Positions 16,352 to 25,834 are shown, counted from the first letter of the stretch. The stretch: DNA of 64,000 nucleotides from Pseudomonadales bacterium (GCA_020062665.1 JAGUVW010000001.1:1-64000); one strand, 5' to 3'. Numbers and translations: made by a program. Notes: generated by a model from the sequence alone, not told the origin.

Positions 16352-16729
16352 TTACAGCACGTCGATGGACGGCAGCTCGAGTTCCGCCAGGCAATTCAGC
16401 CCGCGCAGGCCGTCGTGATTGTTGGGATACAGGCGCACCTTGAAGGGCGCGATCAGCAGGGCCTTGCCGTCCAGCAATCCCACGTAACCGGCGCTGTGGG
16501 TGGCCACGCAGCGCTCCTGTTCGAAGCGGATATTCACCCCTTCTGGCAGTTCGGTAAAGGATAGCAGTCCGTTGCCCAGGGGATCGTGAATGGCGCTGGC
16601 ATTGCGGAAACAGGCCAGGGCTTGCGGGCTCAGCGCGATCACCATGCCGTTGTGCAGGTGCAGCAGCTGGGCGGGCTCCTGGCGCAATCGTTCACAGCTG
16701 GTGTGGGCAATGATACTATCCGTCGACAT
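16352..16729 (-). CDS. Hypothetical protein, 125 residues
   Basis: Reading from ATG 16729 (MSTDSIIAHTSCERLRQEP) the frame gives a compact mixed alpha/beta protein with a hydrophilic N-terminus and several short strands (GNGLLSFTELP, KALLIAPFKVRLYP). There is no signal peptide or membrane helix. A longer in-frame extension runs antisense through the AraC gene and is not credible. I do not recognise the family. It is convergent with the CYTH gene and divergent from the AraC regulator, which it may serve or which may control it. Confidence 0.6.
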   Translation of the reverse strand: MSTDSIIAHTSCERLRQEPAQLLHLHNGMVIALSPQALACFRNASAIHDPLGNGLLSFTELPEGVNIRFEQERCVATHSAGYVGLLDGKALLIAPFKVRLYPNNHDGLRGLNCLAELELPSIDVL

Positions 16730-16810
16730 TCCAATTGACCTGTTTTGAATTTGGTGCCCCATTATAGCGATTGCCGGGGCGCCGTCTCCATCCCGGAACC
16801 CACACGCACG

Positions 16811-17836
16811 ATGACCATCGACAACTACCATATCGCCATCGAACTGATCGAAGCTATCGGCGAGTACCTGCGCAGCCGTGGTTTTGATGCGGATGCCTTT
16901 TTCGCGCAGCAGGGCATTGCGCTGGATGACGAAGCCTATGAAGGTTATGTGGAATTCAATCTGTTTTCGCGTCTGTTCGATGCGGCGGAGCAGCTGACGG
17001 GCGATCGCTGCATCGGTCTCAGCGTGGGTACGAATTTCCTGACCCGGCACTGGGGCCGGCTGGGCTATCTGGTGATGGCGGGCGAAAACGGGCTGGAAGG
17101 CGTGCAGTACATCCAGCGCTTTGCCCGCATCGTTACCAACGGCATTGATATCCAGTGGCACTGGGACAAGGCGCAGCTGACCTGTGAATTCGCCGTGCTC
17201 GATCCGGTTGCCAGTCATCATGTGGCGGATTATTTCGTTTCCAGCAGTCTGGCGTTGGCTCGCGCCACCAATAACGCGCACTTCGGCTTCAAGGCGGTGC
17301 GTTTTCGCCACGGTGACAACGGTTGTGCAGCGGAATACGAGAAATTGTTGCACTGCCACTGCGAGTTCAACGCGCCGGCCAATCAGATCGTGGTGGACAT
17401 CGCCAATCTCAGCCTGGAATCCCAGTTCCGCGATCCCCGCCTGAAAAAAATCCTGGAAGAACACGCCCAGCAGGTGCTGCAGAATCTGGCCTCCGGCGAT
17501 GAGCTGCTCGCCCGCATTCGTCAGTTCGTGCTGAACGAATTGCCCAACGGCGTGCCCGCGCTGAAAGCCGTATGTGATCTGGTGGGACAGAACGAACGCA
17601 CCTTCCAGCGCACACTGGCGAAGATGGGACTGAGCTTTCAGGATCTGGTGGATGAACTGCGCATGAATCTGGCGCTGGAATATATCCGCAACGATTACAA
17701 CTTTCTCGATATTGCGATGATGCTGGGGTATTCCGAGCAGAGCGCCTTTCATCGCGCCTTCAAGCGCTGGACGGGAATGCCGCCGTCACGCTACAAGAAA
17801 ACGGTGGTGACCACGGAAAACAAAAACGGCGACTGA
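16811..17836 (+). CDS. AraC family transcriptional regulator (arabinose-binding-like N-domain)
   Basis: From ATG 16811, 341 residues. The N-terminal ~200 residues match the Arabinose_bd domain found in OruR/GbdR-like and lipid-responsive AraC proteins (FGFKAVRFRH, CHCEFNAPANQIVVD). The C-terminal double helix-turn-helix covers about 240-330 and ends with the signature FLDIAMMLGYSEQSAFHRAFKRWTG, then MPPSRYK. The ribosome binding site is weak. It is convergent with the P450 gene, sharing a bidirectional terminator, and divergent from the 125-residue protein. The target is unknown. Confidence 0.93.
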   Translation: MTIDNYHIAIELIEAIGEYLRSRGFDADAFFAQQGIALDDEAYEGYVEFNLFSRLFDAAEQLTGDRCIGLSVGTNFLTRHWGRLGYLVMAGENGLEGVQYIQRFARIVTNGIDIQWHWDKAQLTCEFAVLDPVASHHVADYFVSSSLALARATNNAHFGFKAVRFRHGDNGCAAEYEKLLHCHCEFNAPANQIVVDIANLSLESQFRDPRLKKILEEHAQQVLQNLASGDELLARIRQFVLNELPNGVPALKAVCDLVGQNERTFQRTLAKMGLSFQDLVDELRMNLALEYIRNDYNFLDIAMMLGYSEQSAFHRAFKRWTGMPPSRYKKTVVTTENKNGD

Positions 17837-17849
17837 GTGTCGCCGTTTT
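17823..17849. terminator. Bidirectional intrinsic terminator between AraC and P450 genes
   Basis: AAAACGGCGAC (17823-17833) pairs perfectly with GTCGCCGTTTT (17839-17849) around TGAGT. The AraC stop codon lies in the loop. A- and T-runs at the two ends let it work on both strands, serving the convergent pair. Confidence 0.8.
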
Positions 17850-17870
17850 GCATTCTGGAGCGTTGCCGGA

Positions 17871-19238
17871 TCAGTGCTTCTGTGCTGCCTTGAGTGTGCA
17901 GGGGAAGCCATCCTTGGGTACTGCCAATGGCACGATCTGGAACGGCATTTCATAGCCGGGCTTCACGCTCACTTCAAAGCGGCGCAGGAAGTGGTACAGA
18001 AACACCTTGGACTGGATTTCGGCAAAGTTCAGACCCAGACACTTGTGGTGGCCGCCGCCGAAGGGCACCCACTGATAGAAATGCTTCTTGTGCTCGGCAC
18101 GTTCGGGAGTGAAACGCTCGGGATCGAATTTATACGGGTTGGTCCAGTACTCCGGCATGTAGTGGGTGTGCAGCGGTACCACGCCCACGGCGGCATTTTT
18201 CGGAATCTTGTAGCCGTTGAATTCGATGTCGCGGATGGCACGGCGCGGAATGGTGGGCAGCGGTGGATGCATGCGCAGCACTTCGCGGAACACCAGAGAG
18301 GTCTGCTCCATCTTTTCCAGATCGTCGTAGTTCAGATGCTCGACGCCGATGCTGTTGAATTCGTCGCGCAGTTTCTGCTGCCACTCGGGATGTTTCGCCA
18401 GCCGGTACACGATGGACGTCAGGGTGCTGGTGGTGGTGTCGTGGGCGGCGAACAGCAGGAAGATCATGTGATCGATGACTTCACGATCGTTTAGCACCTC
18501 GCCGTCGTCGCCTTTCGCGTGACAGATCTGGGTGAAGAAGTCGTTGCCGTTGCTGGCGCGTTTCTGGGCCACCAGGTTGCCGATGAATTTTTCCAGATAG
18601 CGGCGGCCGCGCAGACCTTTCCACCAGGTGTTGCCGGGAATGGGTATGCGCACCACAGCCAGTGATGCATCCACGGCGGCGATGAACGCTTCATTTACTT
18701 TTTCGGCCTCGCGGCCCATCTTCACGCCCAGGAACAGTTGCGCACCGCTGTCCAGCAGCAGCTTTTTGATGTTGTCGAAGAAGTGGATTTCCTGATCGGT
18801 TTTCCAGTGCGGCAGGGCCACGTCGAACAGCTGGCTCATGCGCTCCACGTAACCTTCCATCACATTTTTCTTGAACGCGCCCTGGAGAATCTTGCGGTGC
18901 AGCTTGTGGTTGTCGAAATCCCGCAGCATCAGGCCGTTGGGAAAGAGTTCTTCCAGCACCACATCCCAGGCCAGCTTGCTGGAGAAGTTGTGGTCGGCAT
19001 CCTTGAGCACGAATTCGTTGGCGTCGGGGCCCAGCAGGGTAATCACGTCCTGCATGATGGCGCGGTAGCGGAACACGTTGCCATAGCGGGCGGCCATTTT
19101 GTTGACCAGACCGTGGAAATCCTTCAGGAAGTGGAAGGTGTAGCCGACGATGGGCGGGCCGTTGTCACCGGGAATGTGGGAAACCTTGTTGCTGGGTTTC
19201 TTGGGTAGGGTTGCGGTGATCTCTGCAGCGGTTGCCAT
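17871..19238 (-). CDS. Cytochrome P450
   Basis: 455 residues from ATG 19238 (GAGG 10 nt upstream; the frame extends two codons to a TTG). The I-helix oxygen-activation motif is AAHDTTTST, the K-helix ExxR is in FREVLRMHP, and the heme-binding loop is FGGGHHKCLG with axial Cys400. Soluble, with no N-terminal anchor. The motifs resemble the CYP51/CYP26/CYP120 side of the superfamily (sterols, retinoids, terpenoids). They do not match the alkane hydroxylase CYP153. No ferredoxin or reductase is adjacent. Its 5' gap holds a small inverted repeat TGATT-N7-AATCA (19316-19332). Confidence 0.95.
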   Translation of the reverse strand: MATAAEITATLPKKPSNKVSHIPGDNGPPIVGYTFHFLKDFHGLVNKMAARYGNVFRYRAIMQDVITLLGPDANEFVLKDADHNFSSKLAWDVVLEELFPNGLMLRDFDNHKLHRKILQGAFKKNVMEGYVERMSQLFDVALPHWKTDQEIHFFDNIKKLLLDSGAQLFLGVKMGREAEKVNEAFIAAVDASLAVVRIPIPGNTWWKGLRGRRYLEKFIGNLVAQKRASNGNDFFTQICHAKGDDGEVLNDREVIDHMIFLLFAAHDTTTSTLTSIVYRLAKHPEWQQKLRDEFNSIGVEHLNYDDLEKMEQTSLVFREVLRMHPPLPTIPRRAIRDIEFNGYKIPKNAAVGVVPLHTHYMPEYWTNPYKFDPERFTPERAEHKKHFYQWVPFGGGHHKCLGLNFAEIQSKVFLYHFLRRFEVSVKPGYEMPFQIVPLAVPKDGFPCTLKAAQKH

Positions 19239-19426
19239 GGTCAAAAAGCCTCGTAGCCGGTGATGCGATCTTTGTCGTCGTTGTGATAGTCAGGTGACGT
19301 GTCAGTCAGCTGATTTGATTACAGCACAATCAGGTCGGGGTGTTTTGACAGGGGCGGCCGGGAAATGGCGGGTGCCGTCAATTTCCGCGCTGCCCCTTTG
19401 GAGGTAGGCCAATTTGTTGATAGGGA

Positions 19427-20764
19427 TCAATCTTTTACCGGGGATTCAGCTGAGGCCGCCACATCGTTGGATTCGCGTTTTTCCGCCAGTTCCTGGATTT
19501 GTTGTTCCAGCATCGCCACCAGCTGCTCCAGCAGGGTTTTGCCGTTTTCATCGTCGGCAGCGCTCATGGCGTCCATGCGGGCCATGTATTCCTCCCGCAC
19601 GGTGTTCAGGCGCGCCATCAGGGCATCCAGTTGCTGGCGATCGGGATTACCGCTGCTCCCATCTTCGGCCTGGGGAATGAACTGGGCGTTGCCAAAATCA
19701 GCGGCGAAACGTGCCTCGGCGTCCAGGTCGCGGCGGGTCAGATCCACCTGCTGCACGCTGCCGACTTCGCCGTTCTGGCCGACAAATATGCCAGTACTGC
19801 GAATCAGGCCCAGCTCCTGGCCGCTCTGGCCACGCAGTTGCAGCGGCGTGTCGGCCTTTTCCAGCCCGATGGCCGCAACGCCGGCGTCGGTCAGGCTCAG
19901 CAGGCGATCATTGCCGTTTTCATCCCGCGACCAGAATTTCAGTTGCGAATAGATGGTGTCCGCTTCGTCGATGAAACCGTTGCCGTCGTCATCGTACTCG
20001 GCCAGCTCGGCAAAGCCGTCGCCGGTGCGGGTGCCGAACAGCTCGCTGCCGTTGTTGATGGTGCCGTCGCCGTTGCGGTCGAAGGCGATGAAGCCGCTGC
20101 CGCCGGTGGCCATGGCGATGGATTCGGTGCTGCCATCGCCGTCCAGATCGAAGTCGAAGGCAGTGTCGGTGAGTTGGGCCATGCCGCCCTGCAGGTTGAG
20201 GATCAGCGGGTCGGTGCGCACCGCAAAGCCGGCATATTCACCGCTGCCGCTTTCGAACAGCAGACGGCTGTCCATGCGGGTGTGCAGCACAAAGTCGATC
20301 TGCCGTTGATCCGCCAGATTCAGACGGCCTTCGATGGTGAGGCTGACTTGCTGTTCGGACTGATAACGGAATGCCTGCCCGAACGCCACGCTGGCCTGGG
20401 TGGCAATGCTGGCGCCGCTGCCGCTGCGGGCGCCGGGTGCCTCGCGGCCGAGCGCCACGGTGGCATCGATGCGCACATTGCGGCTGAAGGCGTGGGACAC
20501 CATGGATTGCAGCAGGGATTCGCGGCTGTGAACCTGCACCGGAGTGCACTGGCCAGCGCTGCTGACCTGGCTGCGGCTGTACAGATAGGCGGACTGGCTG
20601 CTTTCCAGGCGCACATTTTCCTGCCGCTGATAGATCAGGCTGACACCGAGCGGATTGCCACCGGGCTGTGACGTGCGCTGGATCTGGCCGGCACGCTGGT
20701 GTTCGGTCTGCTGCCGGTTCTGGCTTATCGCGGCAAAGCGCAGTTGGGCGTTCTGGATCTGCAT
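19427..20764 (-). CDS. EF-hand-like calcium-binding protein
   Basis: 445 residues without a signal peptide, starting MQIQNAQLRF behind GGGGAG. The first half is Gln/Ser-rich with beta-strand character. The centre carries at least three acidic DxDxDG-type loops: DLDGDGSTES, DRNGDGTINN (followed by GSELFG) and DDDGNGFIDE. A degenerate one follows in RDENGND. The C-terminus is a Met/Glu-rich helix. Proteins with the NGSELFG block often accompany type I-secreted or surface calcium-dependent proteins. The function is otherwise unknown. Confidence 0.8.
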   Translation of the reverse strand: MQIQNAQLRFAAISQNRQQTEHQRAGQIQRTSQPGGNPLGVSLIYQRQENVRLESSQSAYLYSRSQVSSAGQCTPVQVHSRESLLQSMVSHAFSRNVRIDATVALGREAPGARSGSGASIATQASVAFGQAFRYQSEQQVSLTIEGRLNLADQRQIDFVLHTRMDSRLLFESGSGEYAGFAVRTDPLILNLQGGMAQLTDTAFDFDLDGDGSTESIAMATGGSGFIAFDRNGDGTINNGSELFGTRTGDGFAELAEYDDDGNGFIDEADTIYSQLKFWSRDENGNDRLLSLTDAGVAAIGLEKADTPLQLRGQSGQELGLIRSTGIFVGQNGEVGSVQQVDLTRRDLDAEARFAADFGNAQFIPQAEDGSSGNPDRQQLDALMARLNTVREEYMARMDAMSAADDENGKTLLEQLVAMLEQQIQELAEKRESNDVAASAESPVKD

Positions 20765-21025
20765 CGTTGCTCCCCGGCGTGTCCTTCACCGCGTTCAGGT
20801 TGAAGTGGGCCTTTCCCGCAGTATCGGCGGTAGCGGATAGAACTTGAGCGGAATGAGCGCATCAGCCCGGTTATGCTGCCTGTGCCTTGGTCATTTAGGG
20901 GGATATTTGCAATCCGTTGGCAAAATTTTGAAGGGTTGGGGGAGGGGTGGGGTTGCCTTCCCGGGGGTGCTTGTTTAATGATCTGGATTCCCGCACCCAC
21001 ATAATGACAAAAAGAAGGGAACCCC

Positions 21026-22957
21026 ATGCCGCGCACCATTTCACGTCTCGTCGGATTCTGGGCAATCGGAATACTCGGGGTGACCCTCGCTTTGCCGCTG
21101 TCTGCCACGCCTGCCAACTGGGATCAACTGCCGCAGGATCGACTGCTGGTGACCTTCAAACCCCAGGCCAGCGCGGCCGCCAGTCGGGCCGTGCGCGACA
21201 AGACGGCGCTGCCCGCCCTGGAGCGGCTGGCGTCCCGGCAGAGGCTGAAAAGCCGGCTGGTGCGAACCGTGGCGAACGGTTCCCATGTGGTGCAGCTGGA
21301 ACGCGCCCTGACGGCTGAAACGCTGCAAACCGTCATCCAATCCCTGATCACCGATCCCGATGTGGCCTTTGTAGAGCCGGATCTGCGCGTGTTTCCGGCG
21401 CTGGCGCCCACCGATCCCCATTACGGCAGCCAGTGGTCGCTGTGGGAGCTGGCGGGGGGCGTTCACGCCGAGGCGGCCTGGGATATTACCCTGGGCAGCG
21501 GTGCGGTCGTGGCGGTGCTGGATACCGGTGTTCGGCCTCACGGGGACCTGGTGGGCAATTTGCTGCCCGGTTATGACTTTGTGACGGACGTGTTCATCGG
21601 CAACGATGGAGATGGGCGGGATGCCGATCCCACCGATCCCGGCGATGGCGTGGCGGCCGGTGGTTGTGGTGCCGGCGTGCCGGCCAAGACGCTGGCCAGC
21701 AGCTGGCATGGTACCCATGTGGCGGGCATTGTGGCGGCCGCTGCGTTCAATGGCACCGGTATCAGCGGTGTGGCGCCGGGTGCTGGCATTCTGCCGTTGC
21801 GGGTGCTGGGTCGTTGTGGCGGCTACACCTCGGATGTGGTGGATGCGATCTACTGGGCGGTGGGCAGTGCGGTCAACGGCGTGCCTGCCAATCCCCATCC
21901 TGCCCGCGTCATCAACCTCAGCCTCAGCAGCCAGCAGACCGCCGCCTGCTCCCAGGCCTATGCGGATGCCATGACCCACGCCCGCGGCCAAGGGGCAGTG
22001 GTGGTGATCGCGGCGGGAAATCGCAGCGGCAATGCGGATCTGTATCCTCCGGGTAACTGCGTGGCAGCCTTCACCGTGGCGGCTACCGACCGGGGTGGCG
22101 CCCGGGCGGAATATTCCAACTACGGCGCCCTGGTGGACATTGCGGCGCCGGGCGGGGAAATGGCCTTCGCCGCTGACGGCAACGGCATTCTGTCCACCGC
22201 CAACAGCGGCAGCCAGGATCCTGCCGCCGACAACTACGTGCACTATCAGGGCACCAGTATGGCGGCGCCCCATGTGGCCGGCGTGGCGGCGCTGCTGGTG
22301 GCGGCCAGCCTGCAAGCAACAGCAGATGAGATTGAAGCTACCCTGCAGGCTTCGGCACGGCCCTTTCCCGGCGCCTGCAACGGCTGCGGCGCCGGCATCG
22401 TCAATGCTGCCCTGGCGGTGGGCCTGATCAGTGGCCAGGTCGAAACCTCGCTGCCGGCGGATCTGGGACTGGTTCTGGCCGGCAGCAACGGCAAGTTCAT
22501 CAAGGATGAGCTGAATCCGGGGCAGGGCACCATCAGCTACGTGGCGAATGTGACCAACGCCGGCCCGGAAATCGCCACTGGGGTGCGCCTGACCAACATT
22601 CTGCCGGCGGCGGTGACCCTGGAGGCAATCAGTGCCAGCCAGGGCCAGTGCGCAGCAGACGGAAGCGAATGTTCACTGGGGAATCTGGCAGTGGGGGCCA
22701 AGGCAGCGGTGACGATCCGGGTGCGCACGGCCAACGATCAGAAGATGGATTTTCAGGGGCAGGTGAGTTCCGATCTGTACGATCCGGTGCTGGCCAATAA
22801 CTTTGTCATCAAACGCATGGGGGGATCATTGGGGCTGATGCTGCCGGTGCTGCTGGCACTGCTGCTGCGGGGGTTTCGATACAAAGATTTACGAGTTTGT
22901 ATACGGAATCCCAAAAAAATAGTCCGTTCAGACGTACTGAGTACTTTCGTTCCATAA
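21026..22957 (+). CDS. Secreted S8 protease with I9 prodomain and GlyGly-CTERM-like tail
   Basis: 643 residues: signal peptide about 1-28, an inhibitor I9-like prodomain at 35-125 (DRLLVTFKPQ, DPDVAFVEPD), and a subtilase domain with Asp166 (AVLDTGV), His228 (SSWHGTHVAG), Asn332 (AAGN) and Ser411 (QGTSMAAPHVAG). A DUF11-like beta domain follows at about 470-590 (NPGQGTISYVANVTNAGPE). Residues ~598-618 form a Gly-Gly, hydrophobic helix, Arg pattern (MGGSLGLMLPVLLALLLRGFR) typical of rhombosortase substrates. Unusually, 25 further residues follow it. AAGAAGGGA gives a strong binding site. No rhombosortase is in the window. Confidence 0.92.
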   Translation: MPRTISRLVGFWAIGILGVTLALPLSATPANWDQLPQDRLLVTFKPQASAAASRAVRDKTALPALERLASRQRLKSRLVRTVANGSHVVQLERALTAETLQTVIQSLITDPDVAFVEPDLRVFPALAPTDPHYGSQWSLWELAGGVHAEAAWDITLGSGAVVAVLDTGVRPHGDLVGNLLPGYDFVTDVFIGNDGDGRDADPTDPGDGVAAGGCGAGVPAKTLASSWHGTHVAGIVAAAAFNGTGISGVAPGAGILPLRVLGRCGGYTSDVVDAIYWAVGSAVNGVPANPHPARVINLSLSSQQTAACSQAYADAMTHARGQGAVVVIAAGNRSGNADLYPPGNCVAAFTVAATDRGGARAEYSNYGALVDIAAPGGEMAFAADGNGILSTANSGSQDPAADNYVHYQGTSMAAPHVAGVAALLVAASLQATADEIEATLQASARPFPGACNGCGAGIVNAALAVGLISGQVETSLPADLGLVLAGSNGKFIKDELNPGQGTISYVANVTNAGPEIATGVRLTNILPAAVTLEAISASQGQCAADGSECSLGNLAVGAKAAVTIRVRTANDQKMDFQGQVSSDLYDPVLANNFVIKRMGGSLGLMLPVLLALLLRGFRYKDLRVCIRNPKKIVRSDVLSTFVP

Positions 22958-23066
22958 TATGCTGTGCAGGCTGGCCAGGCGCTCCTCTCGCGCCCGATGC
23001 AGTACTGGACGGCAAGACGTTTCACTCATCACGATCCAAAACAAAAATCATAAGGAATACAACGAT

Positions 23067-25769
23067 ATGATGTGGCGACAACTCATCAGACGCTGTCTGC
23101 TGGTAATGCTGGTGCTTGGGCTGGCAGCCTGCAAGAAATACTCGATCGTCGAGCCCGTTGCGGACTCGCTCCATACTGCGGCTCCGGTGACCTTCAAGGT
23201 CTCTTACAAGAGCCAGCCAACCACCTTGCCGGCCATGCAGTTGAACGGCTTCAATGTGGTATCCCACTTCACTGCCGGCGCTACCGAGGCCACGGCATCC
23301 GGCACCAGCCTGCAGTCCTACCTGAAGGAAGGCTACAACATCTTCCAGGTAGACCCGCCGCTGGGCCCCCAGGTGAAGTTCCTCTATGACACCAAAGGCC
23401 CCGAGATCGTGGTGCTGGGTGCCGTGGAAGATGGCGGCAACATGACCATCAGCGGTCGTGCCATTGACGAGAAGGGTGTTGCATCCGGCAACGTCAATAC
23501 CACGCCGATCACCTTCGCACCCGATGGCGCCTTCTCCGTGACTGTGCCCAAGGTGGATGTCTACACCTACAACACCGTGGACACCCTGGGTCACACCAAC
23601 ACCGTTCACTACGCGGATCTGAGCCTGCAGTACGATCCGTCGCTGACCGTGAGCATCACCCAGCAGGGCCTGGATTTCGCCATGGGCCAGATCGTGAATG
23701 CGCTCAACGGTGCGGATCTGAATGCGCTGGTGGCCGGCTCCATGCTGTACGACACCACCTGGAAAGGTCTGTTCGGTGAAACCTACGGCGCCGACGGTTT
23801 CGTGCGTGATATTTCCCTGTCCGCCAATTCCTTCGGACTGGATCTGCAGAACGGCAACCAGGCCGGCTTCGACGGCAGCATCAGCAATATCCACATCGGT
23901 TTGACCCTGCGCATGCACAACGGCTTCCTGCCGCCCACCATCATCAATGTCGGCGCCAGCGTGGGGCCGGTGGAAATGGAAGGTCTGCTGCAGCTGGGTG
24001 TGCAGGATCATGCGCCGACAGTGTCTATCAGCAACGTCGACTACCAGATCGGCAATATCGTGATCGACGATGTGCCGCCGGTATTCCGCGAAATCATCTC
24101 GGGCGTTTCGTCCGGCATTGCGAACCTGCTGAGCGGCCCGATTTCCGCTGCGCTGCAGGGCATTCTGAACCAGGCCATTCCTGATCTGCTGAGCGGCCTG
24201 ATCATGGAAAGCTACACCCTGCGCATCCAGGATCATGTGCCGCGCAATTTCGACATGGCGATGGTGCTGAACATCGAAGCGCTGCAGACCACCAGCGACA
24301 CGCTGTTCGTATCCACCTCGGGCAACGTGATTCCGATTACGCCCGATCTGAACATCCCGCAGCCGCTGGCCGGTACCCTGTTCACCTTCGACCAGTTGCC
24401 GCCGGCTGAACTGAATGGCAATGACTTCGCCCTGTCGCTGAACACCAACGTGATCAACCAGACCCTGGCGTCTGCGCACTCGGTTGGCCTGACCCACATG
24501 AACATGGTGGGCGGTGGTGAGGACTATGGCATTCAGCTGGGCCTGCCACGCACCGATGATTTCGGGCCCGAAGATGCCACGCACCGCATTCTGGTGAACA
24601 TGAGCGCGCCGGCAAACGTGAAAGTGCAGAACGTGGAAGGTAGTGCCGAACCCACCCTGACCATCTACGGCCTGGAAATCCATGGTCAATCGAAGAAGAA
24701 CGGCTCCAGCGTCTACACCAATGACATCAGCGTACGTGCGAGTGCCAGCGTGGCACTGGTGCTGGGTCTGGGTGAAGAGAACAAGCTGGCGGTGAGCTTC
24801 CGTCAGGCGCCCAGTGTGAAGCTGGAAGGTGTGCGTGTGGGTGAAGGTGCCTGGTCTGGCCCTGTCATCAATGCGGCGGCGAATACGCTGGTGGCCACTG
24901 CCATCGGTGCCGTGATGAAGGAACTGGCGCGCCCCATCGAGAACATCAAGCTGCCCAGCTTTGCCTGCATGGCGTTCGACAGCGTGAACATCACGGCTGT
25001 CGGCGGCGAGGGTGGTCACCTGAACATCTCGGGTTCCCTGACCCAGGTGAGCGATGAGTGTCAGAACGAAGTGACACCACCACCCGCCGTTGCCTATGGT
25101 CGTGGTGTGGGTGTGCCGATGTCCTGCGGATCTGACAAGGAATATGACGCTGGCCTGTGCTACACACCCTGTGCCGCGGGTTACAACGGTGTTGGCCCTG
25201 TGTGTTGGAAGGAAGAAGCTTCCTACGGCCGTGGCGTGGGCACCATCCCCAACCTGTGTGGCCCCGGCGAGGAAATGGATGCTGGTCTGTGCTACCCGGT
25301 GTGTGCGCCAGGCTACAATGGCGTAGGCCCGGTGTGCTGGTCGACTCGCCCGCTGTCCTATGGCCGTGGTGTGGGCACCATCCCCATCAACATCTGGACT
25401 GGCCAGTGCCCCACCGGCAAGGAAAACCAGGCGGGCCTGTGCTACTGGTATTGCGATAGTGGCTATACCGGTGTCGGCCCTGTGTGCTGGCTGGATAATG
25501 CATCCTACGGCCGTGGTGTGGGCATCATCCCCAGACATTGCCCGGCAGGCCAGGAAAACGATGCGGGCCTGTGCTATCCGGTATGCGCCGAGGGCTACCA
25601 TGGTGTAGGCCCGGTCTGCTGGACCACCAGCGCGCTGTCCTACGGTCGTGGTGTGGGCACCATCCCCAACACCTGCCATGACGGTTGGGATCGCGATGGT
25701 CTGCTCTGCTATCAGCAGTGTCAGGAAGGCTACAACGGCATCGGCCCGGTCTGCTGGCCGCAGGAGTAA
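23067..25769 (+). CDS. Large lipoprotein: possible lipid-binding (TULIP-like) body plus five Cys-rich repeats
   Basis: 900 residues from ATG 23067 (AAGGAA upstream). The lipobox LGLAAC puts the lipidated cysteine at 22. Residues ~40-190 are Ig-like beta. Residues ~190-660 have long amphipathic strands broken by Gly-rich helices (ISGVSSGIANLLSGPISAAL, QIVNALNGADLNALVAG). This pattern recalls BPI/TULIP lipid carriers, but the assignment is inferred. From residue 676 five tandem repeats of 43-49 residues follow, each with YGRGVG, four cysteines and a GVGPVCW end. No enzyme motif is seen. Possibly a surface lipid- or glycan-binding lipoprotein. Confidence 0.85.
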   Translation: MMWRQLIRRCLLVMLVLGLAACKKYSIVEPVADSLHTAAPVTFKVSYKSQPTTLPAMQLNGFNVVSHFTAGATEATASGTSLQSYLKEGYNIFQVDPPLGPQVKFLYDTKGPEIVVLGAVEDGGNMTISGRAIDEKGVASGNVNTTPITFAPDGAFSVTVPKVDVYTYNTVDTLGHTNTVHYADLSLQYDPSLTVSITQQGLDFAMGQIVNALNGADLNALVAGSMLYDTTWKGLFGETYGADGFVRDISLSANSFGLDLQNGNQAGFDGSISNIHIGLTLRMHNGFLPPTIINVGASVGPVEMEGLLQLGVQDHAPTVSISNVDYQIGNIVIDDVPPVFREIISGVSSGIANLLSGPISAALQGILNQAIPDLLSGLIMESYTLRIQDHVPRNFDMAMVLNIEALQTTSDTLFVSTSGNVIPITPDLNIPQPLAGTLFTFDQLPPAELNGNDFALSLNTNVINQTLASAHSVGLTHMNMVGGGEDYGIQLGLPRTDDFGPEDATHRILVNMSAPANVKVQNVEGSAEPTLTIYGLEIHGQSKKNGSSVYTNDISVRASASVALVLGLGEENKLAVSFRQAPSVKLEGVRVGEGAWSGPVINAAANTLVATAIGAVMKELARPIENIKLPSFACMAFDSVNITAVGGEGGHLNISGSLTQVSDECQNEVTPPPAVAYGRGVGVPMSCGSDKEYDAGLCYTPCAAGYNGVGPVCWKEEASYGRGVGTIPNLCGPGEEMDAGLCYPVCAPGYNGVGPVCWSTRPLSYGRGVGTIPINIWTGQCPTGKENQAGLCYWYCDSGYTGVGPVCWLDNASYGRGVGIIPRHCPAGQENDAGLCYPVCAEGYHGVGPVCWTTSALSYGRGVGTIPNTCHDGWDRDGLLCYQQCQEGYNGIGPVCWPQE
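25092..25766 (+). repeat. Five tandem coding repeats (YGRGVG...GLCY...GVGPVCW)
   Basis: Units begin at 25092, 25221, 25356, 25503 and 25638. Each encodes YGRGVG, then C-x(10-12)-C-x3-C-x9-C, ending GxGPVCW. Unit 3 carries a four-residue insertion before its first cysteine. The last unit has IGPVCW and ends the protein. The even cysteine number suggests two disulfides per unit in the periplasm or outside the cell. The conservation extends to the DNA, so recombination could change copy number. Confidence 0.9.
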
Positions 25770-25794
25770 CTGCGGTTATCAGCCACTGAAACAG

Positions 25795-25824
25795 GAACGC
25801 CTCCTTCGGGAGGCGTTCTTTTTT
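25795..25824 (+). terminator. Intrinsic terminator after the repeat lipoprotein gene
   Basis: GAACGCCTCC (25795-25804) and GGGAGGCGTTC pair as a 10-bp stem capped by the stable TTCG tetraloop, followed by six T (25819-25824). It separates the lipoprotein gene from the convergent transporter gene. Confidence 0.92.
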
Positions 25825-25834
25825 GGCGTGAAAT

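Noticed and set aside
16730-17752. N-terminal extension of the 125-residue minus-strand gene
   Set aside because: It runs antisense through the AraC gene; only the part from ATG 16729 lies outside it and looks like a protein.
17871-19238. CYP153-type alkane hydroxylase
   Set aside because: The I-helix AAHDTTTST and heme loop FGGGHHKCLG resemble CYP51/CYP26/CYP120-like enzymes, and no ferredoxin or reductase gene is adjacent.
23022-25679. Minus-strand open frame of 885 codons opposite the repeat lipoprotein
   Set aside because: It is the antisense of a strongly supported lipoprotein gene, is extremely rich in His/Gly/Ala/Gln as antisense frames are here, and has no ribosome binding site or motif.
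25092-25766. CRISPR-like regularly spaced repeats
   Set aside because: The repeats are 129-147 nt, in frame, and encode a Cys-rich protein unit.
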